Part shown: positions 6,528-10,233 of the stretch, one piece after another
Layout: every line of letters starts with the position of its first letter
Numbering within the stretch: position 1 is the first letter of the stretch
From: Candidatus Alistipes excrementipullorum
Lineage (GTDB): Bacteria; Bacteroidota; Bacteroidia; Bacteroidales; Rikenellaceae
Assembly: GCA_019113665.1 (NCBI GenBank)
Contig: DXGW01000216.1
Coordinates: forward strand, 1 to 10,233
Direction of reading: 5' to 3'
DNA length: 10,233 nucleotides
Position numbers and translations under genes: made by a program
Notes under the pieces: model-generated
What the model was told of the DNA's origin: nothing
Databases searched by the model: none
What the model saw: only the letters and a program-made list of their open reading frames with translations

Positions 6528-7412
6528 ATGATTATGGAGCAGGAGATAATTCGCGAAATAGACGTGCAGAGCGTCATGACAAAATCGTCTTTGCCCGTAG
6601 GAGGCTATTCAGTAAATCCGTATGTGGGTTGTCCGCATGCGTGCAAGTATTGTTACGCGTCGTTCATGAAACGCTTCACTGGTCACACCGAACCTTGGGG
6701 TGCGTTTCTCGACGTGAAAAACTGGAAACCGATCTCCAATCCTCACAAATACGACGGTCAGCGTATCGTAATCGGATCGGTGACGGACGGATATAATCCA
6801 TGCGAAGAGTATTATAAACGTACAAGACGCCTGCTGGAACAGCTGCAGGGCAGCAGCGCCGAGATAATGGTCTGTACCAAGTCGGACCTGGTATTGCGGG
6901 ACCTTGATCTGCTGAAACGATTTCCGAAGGTTACGGTGTCGTGGTCGGTCAATACGCTCGACGAGGATTTCCGTGCCGATATGGACAAGGCCGTGAGCAT
7001 CGAACGTCGTCTTGAAGCCATGAAACAGACGTATGAGGCCGGGTTGCGGACCGTATGTTTCGTGTCTCCTATTTTCCCGGGGATTACCGACGTCAAGGCC
7101 ATAATAGAACGTGTGTGCAATTTTACGGATCTCGTATGGCTTGAAAACCTCAATTTGCGCGGTCAGTTCAAAGGAACGATAATGTCATACGTGCGTGAGA
7201 AATATCCCGATCTATATCCGCTTTACGAAACTATATACAACCGTAAGGATACCGGTTACTGGCAGGCACTCGAACGGGAAATATCGGCCTATGCGTCCAT
7301 GCACGGCTATCCATATCGGGTCAACGATCTGCCATACGGACGATCGGAGCATGGCAAGCCGGTAATCGTCAACTATTTCTACCACGAGAAGATACGCCTG
7401 AACAACAAATGA
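6528..7412 (+). CDS. Radical SAM protein, SplB-like / 'mobile pair protein B' type
   Basis: A 294-residue radical SAM enzyme. The 4Fe-4S/SAM-binding motif Cys-x3-Cys-x2-Cys is Cys35, Cys39 and Cys42 in GCPHACKYCY, preceded by the typical YSVNPYVG strand. Later segments SVTDGYNP (about 84-91), CTKSDLVLRDLDLLK (about 116-130) and SPIFPGITD are characteristic of COG1533, the class of spore photoproduct lyase-like proteins annotated as 'DNA repair photolyase'. From memory the sequence closely resembles proteins called radical SAM mobile pair protein B, which normally accompany a second radical SAM gene; none is nearby here. The reaction is unknown; a nucleic-acid repair role is only suggested by class and by the divergent umuDC neighbour. 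The start may be Met1 or Met3. It ends 16 bases from the convergent hxlR-type gene. Confidence 0.87.
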   Translation: MIMEQEIIREIDVQSVMTKSSLPVGGYSVNPYVGCPHACKYCYASFMKRFTGHTEPWGAFLDVKNWKPISNPHKYDGQRIVIGSVTDGYNPCEEYYKRTRRLLEQLQGSSAEIMVCTKSDLVLRDLDLLKRFPKVTVSWSVNTLDEDFRADMDKAVSIERRLEAMKQTYEAGLRTVCFVSPIFPGITDVKAIIERVCNFTDLVWLENLNLRGQFKGTIMSYVREKYPDLYPLYETIYNRKDTGYWQALEREISAYASMHGYPYRVNDLPYGRSEHGKPVIVNYFYHEKIRLNNK

Positions 7413-7428
7413 TCCTGAGGCCGTAGCG

Positions 7429-7785
7429 CTATTCTCCGGCGCTGCGGTATTTCTTCTCGAAAAGTTCGGCGTTGTGCGTACCCCATTCGATCATGGCATC
7501 GATGATCGGAATGAGGGTCATGCCCAGATCCGTGATTGCATATTCGGACCGCGGCGGCAATTCAGGGTATATGGTCTTGCTGACAAGCCCGTCCTCGACA
7601 AGATCCTTCAGCTGCATGTCGAGAACCCGCGGTGTGGCCTCGGGCAGCAGACGGTGAAGTTCGCTCGGGCGCAGCGCCCCGTGCCGCAATTCGTCCAGTA
7701 TGCATGATTTCCATTTCGAGTCGATAAGGCTCATCGTAAGCCGCAACGGACAATCCAGATCGACGGGTAGTTTGCGTTCGTACAT
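7429..7785 (-). CDS. HxlR-family (DUF24) winged helix-turn-helix regulator
   Basis: Starting at the ATG at 7785-7783 this gives 118 residues, the usual size for HxlR/DUF24 proteins. The diagnostic N-terminal CPLRLTMSLIDSKWKSCILDEL motif is present with the conserved Cys12. A winged-helix core follows (RPSELHRLLPEATPRVLDMQLKDLVEDGLV), then the wing (PPRSEYAITDLG) and a dimerisation helix. In relatives such as YodB and HypR the N-terminal Cys senses quinones, diamide or hypochlorite and controls a divergent oxidoreductase, exactly the arrangement here. A second Cys is at 28. A longer start at 7839 is possible on paper but would lie upstream of the predicted promoter. The likely target is the divergent NTF2-like/flavoprotein operon plus its own gene. 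Confidence 0.9.
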   Translation of the reverse strand: MYERKLPVDLDCPLRLTMSLIDSKWKSCILDELRHGALRPSELHRLLPEATPRVLDMQLKDLVEDGLVSKTIYPELPPRSEYAITDLGMTLIPIIDAMIEWGTHNAELFEKKYRSAGE

Positions 7786-7807
7786 GTGTGCCTGATTTTG
7801 TTGTACG

Positions 7808-7815
7808 CAAATATA
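7808..7815 (-). promoter_or_regulatory. Promoter (-7 box) of the HxlR-type gene
   Basis: TATATTTG on the minus strand (7815-7808) fits TAnnTTTG; the predicted start near 7801 gives a leader of about 16 bases. The -33 position (about 7835-7839) is poor and falls inside the left arm of the palindrome at 7837-7864, which suits autoregulation. Confidence 0.6.
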
Positions 7816-7836
7816 TACATAACCGCCGATAAAGTA

Positions 7837-7864
7837 CATATACCGAATAAATATTCAGTATATG
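7837..7864. promoter_or_regulatory. 28-bp near-perfect palindrome, probable HxlR operator
   Basis: CATATAC (7837-7843) and GTATATG (7858-7864) form the outer arms, and GAATA (7845-7849) and TATTC (7852-7856) the inner arms. Twelve of 14 base pairs are symmetric; only the C/A pair at 7844/7857 and the central AA break it. It lies between divergent genes, over the -33 region of the regulator promoter and 16 bases upstream of the -33 of the opposite promoter. Binding by the adjacent HxlR protein is inferred. Confidence 0.65.
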
Positions 7865-7879
7865 AATCATTTTTCGGTA

Positions 7880-7911
7880 CTTGCGCCTGTGTAAGCATCT
7901 GCGTATTTTTG
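7880..7911 (+). promoter_or_regulatory. Promoter of the NTF2-like/flavoprotein operon
   Basis: -33 CTTG (7880-7883) and -7 TATTTTTG (7904-7911) with a 20-base spacer match the Bacteroidota consensus closely. The predicted start near 7918 gives a leader of about 27 bases, which supports the start codon at 7945. Confidence 0.72.
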
Positions 7912-7944
7912 TTTCGCGAAAGATGTCTAATAAAATCCATCGTT

Positions 7945-8328
7945 ATGAGAGCAAGTATCGAAGAGTACATGGCCGTAGAGGCGGCGGCCATGAAGTTTGT
8001 AAGGAGTGTGGCAGAAGGACAGAGTACCTACGCACGCGAGTTGTTCATTGACGAAGCCGTGCTTTTTGGCTATCTGGACGGCCGGCTTGAGCATGGCAGT
8101 ATCGAGCAATTCTACCACAACGTAGACACCGTGGCAGCCGGTCCCGATTTTAAGGCGCGTGTCGATGTCGTAGATGTTGAAGAGACATTGGCCGTGGTTC
8201 GCGTGCTGGAAGAGAAGTGGGGCGGCCGCATAGACTTTACGGATTATCTTCTGATGATGAAGATCAATGGCGAGTGGCGGTGTGTGGCCAAGGCCTATAA
8301 TCAGAATTCCAACACGATAAATAAATAG
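7945..8328 (+). CDS. NTF2-like (SnoaL/lumazine-binding-like fold) family protein
   Basis: A 127-residue protein starting with ATG at 7945, placed after the predicted promoter. The pattern is that of the nuclear transport factor 2-like cone fold. A long N-terminal helix (EEYMAVEAAAMKFVRSVAEG) is followed by LFIDEAVLFGYLDGRLEHGS, where the domain usually carries 'f.dda..y...g....g', then IEQFYHNVD and paired C-terminal strands (ARVDVVDVEETLAVVRVLEE, FTDYLLMMKINGEWRCVAKAYN). The last resembles the 'd.l.l.k.dg.WkIv.k.f' ending of the family. Members act as small-molecule binders or enzymes; no specific reaction can be assigned. The stop codon overlaps the ribosome binding site of the flavoprotein 12 bases downstream, so both are one operon and probably act on, or protect against, the same compound. 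Confidence 0.82.
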   Translation: MRASIEEYMAVEAAAMKFVRSVAEGQSTYARELFIDEAVLFGYLDGRLEHGSIEQFYHNVDTVAAGPDFKARVDVVDVEETLAVVRVLEEKWGGRIDFTDYLLMMKINGEWRCVAKAYNQNSNTINK

Positions 8329-8332
8329 GAGG
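8327..8332 (+). promoter_or_regulatory. Strong Shine-Dalgarno AGGAGG of the flavoprotein gene
   Basis: A perfect AGGAGG overlaps the upstream stop codon and lies 8 bases before the ATG at 8341. Other genes in the window lack such a site, as is usual in Bacteroidota. It suggests efficient or coupled translation of the second gene. Confidence 0.7.
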
Positions 8333-8340
8333 ATACGACC

Positions 8341-8880
8341 ATGAAGATTACTGTCATTACGGGAAGCCCACGCAAACACGGCAACAGTTTTGCCATGACC
8401 GATGCGTTTATTCACGAAGCCGAAAAATGCGGCCATATCGTACAGCGTTTCAATGCTGCGTTCATGAATATTGGCGGTTGCCATGCCTGCATGACCTGCT
8501 ACAAGACGGGCAAAGCCTGCTCGTTCAATGCCGGGTTCGACGCCGTAGCAACTTCGGTTCTCGAGTCCGAAGCCGTAGTATTTGCCACTCCGGTCTATTG
8601 GTACTCGATTCCGGCGCAAATCAAGGGCGTTGTCGATTGTCTGTTTTCACTGGTTGTTGGCGGCAAGCAGGTTGCGGGAAAGAAGTGCGCGCTAATAGCC
8701 TGCTGCGAGGAGGAAGACCCGACGGTCATGGACGGAGTGCGTATGCCGATGGAGCGTACGGCCGCACTGCTGGAGTGGGATATGGTCGGAGAAGTTCTTG
8801 TCCCCGGTGTGTTGAATGAAGGTGATATCGACAAGACTGACGGTTGCGTGCAGGCTGCTGCTTTGGTACACAGGTTCTGA
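8341..8880 (+). CDS. Flavodoxin-fold NAD(P)H-dependent oxidoreductase, iron-sulfur flavoprotein type
   Basis: This 179-residue protein has the FMN phosphate loop GSPRKHGNS (residues 8-16) and the flavin-contact segment ATPVYWYSIPAQIKGVVD (82-99) of the NADPH-dependent FMN reductase/flavodoxin-like superfamily. Cys47, Cys50, Cys53 and Cys60 form a CX2CX2CX6C cluster after the second strand. This fits the compact motif of iron-sulfur flavoproteins (Isf), in which the cysteines hold a 4Fe-4S cluster. It probably carries FMN, and a cluster is a good inference. Relatives reduce quinones, nitro compounds, peroxide or oxygen; the substrate here is unknown. Co-transcription with the NTF2-like gene and the divergent HxlR regulator suggests induction by electrophilic or oxidising compounds. 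A strong terminator follows. Confidence 0.88.
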   Translation: MKITVITGSPRKHGNSFAMTDAFIHEAEKCGHIVQRFNAAFMNIGGCHACMTCYKTGKACSFNAGFDAVATSVLESEAVVFATPVYWYSIPAQIKGVVDCLFSLVVGGKQVAGKKCALIACCEEEDPTVMDGVRMPMERTAALLEWDMVGEVLVPGVLNEGDIDKTDGCVQAAALVHRF

Positions 8881-8902
8881 AATCGGACCGAAGGTTTCGA
8901 AG

Positions 8903-8946
8903 TTTGCGCGGTAGATGTACATATAATCCTGCCGCGTAAATTTTTT
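8903..8946 (+). terminator. Rho-independent terminator after the flavoprotein gene
   Basis: TTTGCGCGGTAG (8903-8914) pairs with CTGCCGCGTAAA (8929-8940), a 12-bp stem with two G-U pairs and a 14-base loop, followed by six T (8941-8946). It ends the NTF2-like/flavoprotein operon. Its T run overlaps the -33 element of the next promoter. Confidence 0.75.
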
Positions 8947-8975
8947 GTCATTGACTGCGTCTTTTCATATATTTG
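8944..8975 (+). promoter_or_regulatory. Promoter of the 120-residue hypothetical gene
   Basis: -33 TTTG (8944-8947), a 20-base spacer and -7 TATATTTG (8968-8975) form a perfect Bacteroidota consensus promoter. The predicted start near 8982 gives a leader of about 21 bases before the ATG at 9003. Confidence 0.78.
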
Positions 8976-9002
8976 TTGGTAATAACAGATCTTGTGTGAG
9001 AT

Positions 9003-9365
9003 ATGGAGAAATTCAATTACAATTCACTGGCCTTTATAAGACGTTATTACCGCATACCGGCCTCGCGCAGACTCTCCTGGGCTCTGATTGCCGAGACCGT
9101 GCATGGCAAAACCGAAATACGCCTGGGTGTGGTCTTCATCGACAGCCCTTATCTCTATATCGACGTGGCCATGAGGCGTTTCTTTACGGAATGCGGCGGT
9201 GCTGTGTCGCGCAAGGCTTTCCCGGCGGTGCGTACATCGTGCCGTGACGGGTTTGCGTACAGGACAGCCGACGGCTTGTCGAAACATACGCCTCGAAGTT
9301 ATATCCGCGACATCTATTTCACGTCGGTATATTCGCGTGAGTTGCTCAGGCAGGTGTTGTATTGA
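9003..9365 (+). CDS. Uncharacterised basic protein of 120 residues
   Basis: I do not recognise this protein. It is supported as a gene by a perfect consensus promoter 28 bases upstream of its ATG, by a terminator that separates it from the previous operon, and by a stop codon placed neatly 7 bases from the end of the convergent AraC-type gene. It is rich in Arg/Lys and aromatic residues. Its central hydrophobic, beta-like stretch (IRLGVVFIDSPYLYIDVAM, about 39-57) is followed by an amphipathic, Arg-rich second half. There is no signal peptide, membrane segment, zinc motif or clear helix-turn-helix. It could be a small nucleic-acid-binding or partner protein, but nothing in the sequence proves that. 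The alternative that it is a chance open frame is less likely given the promoter. Confidence 0.6.
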   Translation: MEKFNYNSLAFIRRYYRIPASRRLSWALIAETVHGKTEIRLGVVFIDSPYLYIDVAMRRFFTECGGAVSRKAFPAVRTSCRDGFAYRTADGLSKHTPRSYIRDIYFTSVYSRELLRQVLY

Positions 9366-9383
9366 GACCCTGTCAGTCTCTTT
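9364..9383. terminator. Weak hairpin between convergent genes
   Basis: GAGAC (9364-9368) and GTCTC (9376-9380) form a 5-bp stem with a 7-base loop, followed by TTT. It overlaps the stop codons of both convergent genes. It is too short to be confident as a terminator, but nothing better is present. Confidence 0.3.
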
Positions 9384-10233
9384 CCTGTTGAGCGTCTAAC
9401 ATCATACGTCGCCATCTTGCCGGCGAGCACGCTTCGCGCTCCTTGAACGTCCTCATGAAATGGCTTGGAGAGAGAAATCCTGACTTTTCCGAGATGTCGT
9501 GTATCGTCAGCTCCGGGGCCTTCAGCAGCAGTCTCTTCGCATGCTCGATTCTGAGTCCCGTTATCCATTCGCGGAATGACAGTCTGTAAGTTGTCTTGAT
9601 ATAGTCGGACAGATATGTGCGGTTTGTGTGCAGGGCATCTGCCAGCTCCTTTATCGTGAGCCCCGGGCGTACGTAGCCGTTTGACTCGATCCAAGCCGAC
9701 AGGCGAGTCGCGATGTCCGTGAAAACGGTATATGTCTCGCCGGCTGACGAATCCTCAGAATCCGAATGGTCGTCATCAATGTCTGTCTCCGCCGGAATCT
9801 CTTCCTCGAGAGCCTGCTACACCTGCTCGTAGAACAGCAGGTAGTTCATGTATGAGCAATAGAGGTATATGTAGAACGGCACCGACGACAGTATCCACAG
9901 GAATACATACCTGTCCGGCAGGAATGTCAGCACTCCGCAGCCGACCCCGAAAATTGCGGCCCAGTATGTGAATATCGAGAGCCACTGGATATATGCGGCG
10001 ATATCGTCGGAGTGCGAGTCGTCGAAAAGTTTCACGGCTCGCCTGTAAGATCGTATCAGTCGTCGTGCAAGCCACAGCCCGTAGCATACCAGCCAAACGG
10101 CCATAGCTGTAAGTCCTATCTTTTGAGCGGTGCCGTCGGGCAGCCCCAGCAGAATGAATCCCGACAGGACGGTGAAAAGTCCCCAAGATGACAGGTGGAA
10201 TATCAGGCGCCGCCGCGTTATGTAGAATCTGTT
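9373..10233 (-). pseudogene. Membrane-anchored AraC-family regulator split by an in-frame TAG (N-terminus off window)
   Basis: One minus-strand frame runs from the right edge to the TGA at 9373-9375 with a single interruption, TAG at 9819-9817. The part before it holds about four hydrophobic membrane segments (around SSWGLFTVLSGFILLGL, TAMAVWLVCYGLWLA, LSIFTYWAAIFGVGCGVLTF and YVFLWILSSVPFYIYLYC) and ends YMNYLLFYEQV. The part after resumes QALEEEIP and an acidic Asp/Ser/Glu linker. It ends in a typical AraC double helix-turn-helix: LTIKELADALHTNRTYLSDY, then LTIHDISEKSGFLSPSHF with FKEREACSPARWRR. Membrane-anchored AraC proteins are a known Bacteroidota regulator type. No ATG lies between the TAG and the HTH, so the DNA-binding half is not readily translated alone. 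A CAG-to-TAG change is the simplest cause. Sequencing error or readthrough remain possible. Confidence 0.8.

Noticed and set aside
7786..7944. Upstream extension of the NTF2-like protein to an ATG at 7786, and of the HxlR protein to 7839
   Set aside because: Both extensions run through the promoters and the palindrome, and the added residues do not fit either family; starts at 7945 and 7785 give normal lengths.
9817..10104. The 95-codon membrane frame as an independent small membrane protein
   Set aside because: The frame stays open upstream to the window edge and continues in the same frame into an AraC HTH after the TAG, so it is part of a broken regulator, not a separate gene.

Overview
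The window looks like chromosomal DNA from a moderately GC-rich member of the Bacteroidota, plausibly the Alistipes/Rikenellaceae part of Bacteroidales. This is inference. It rests on repeated TAnnTTTG -7 promoter boxes, a lipoprotein with BACON-like domains and leucine-rich repeats, a membrane-anchored AraC-type regulator, and few Shine-Dalgarno sequences. The code is standard: TAA, TAG and TGA all end intact genes.

Layout, left to right. (1) An electron transfer flavoprotein operon on the minus strand: etfB complete, then etfA, which runs off the left edge. (2) On the plus strand, a DUF1963 (YwqG-like) protein followed closely by a zinc-dependent alcohol dehydrogenase. (3) Facing them across a bidirectional terminator, a surface-type lipoprotein with BACON-like, EF-hand-loop and leucine-rich-repeat parts, under its own promoter. 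(4) The SOS mutagenesis operon umuD-umuC on the minus strand, divergent from a radical SAM protein of the SplB/'DNA repair photolyase' class. Their shared 183-bp spacer is rich in inverted repeats. (5) An HxlR-type redox/stress regulator on the minus strand, divergent from a two-gene operon of an NTF2-like protein and an iron-sulfur-type flavoprotein. A 28-bp near-perfect palindrome lies between them. (6) An unrecognised 120-residue protein with a textbook promoter. (7) A membrane-bound AraC-family regulator on the minus strand, open to the right edge but broken by one in-frame TAG codon between its membrane half and its DNA-binding half.

Working together: region 4 reads as a DNA-damage module (UmuD autocleavage plus the UmuC lesion-bypass polymerase, perhaps with a repair-type radical SAM enzyme). 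Region 5 reads as an HxlR-controlled response to electrophilic or redox-active compounds. Region 1 is core electron transfer. I saw no tRNA, rRNA, CRISPR array, insertion sequence or phage gene. The least conventional points are the nonsense codon in the AraC regulator, the palindromic operator candidates, the solitary radical SAM gene and the uncharacterised 120-residue protein.
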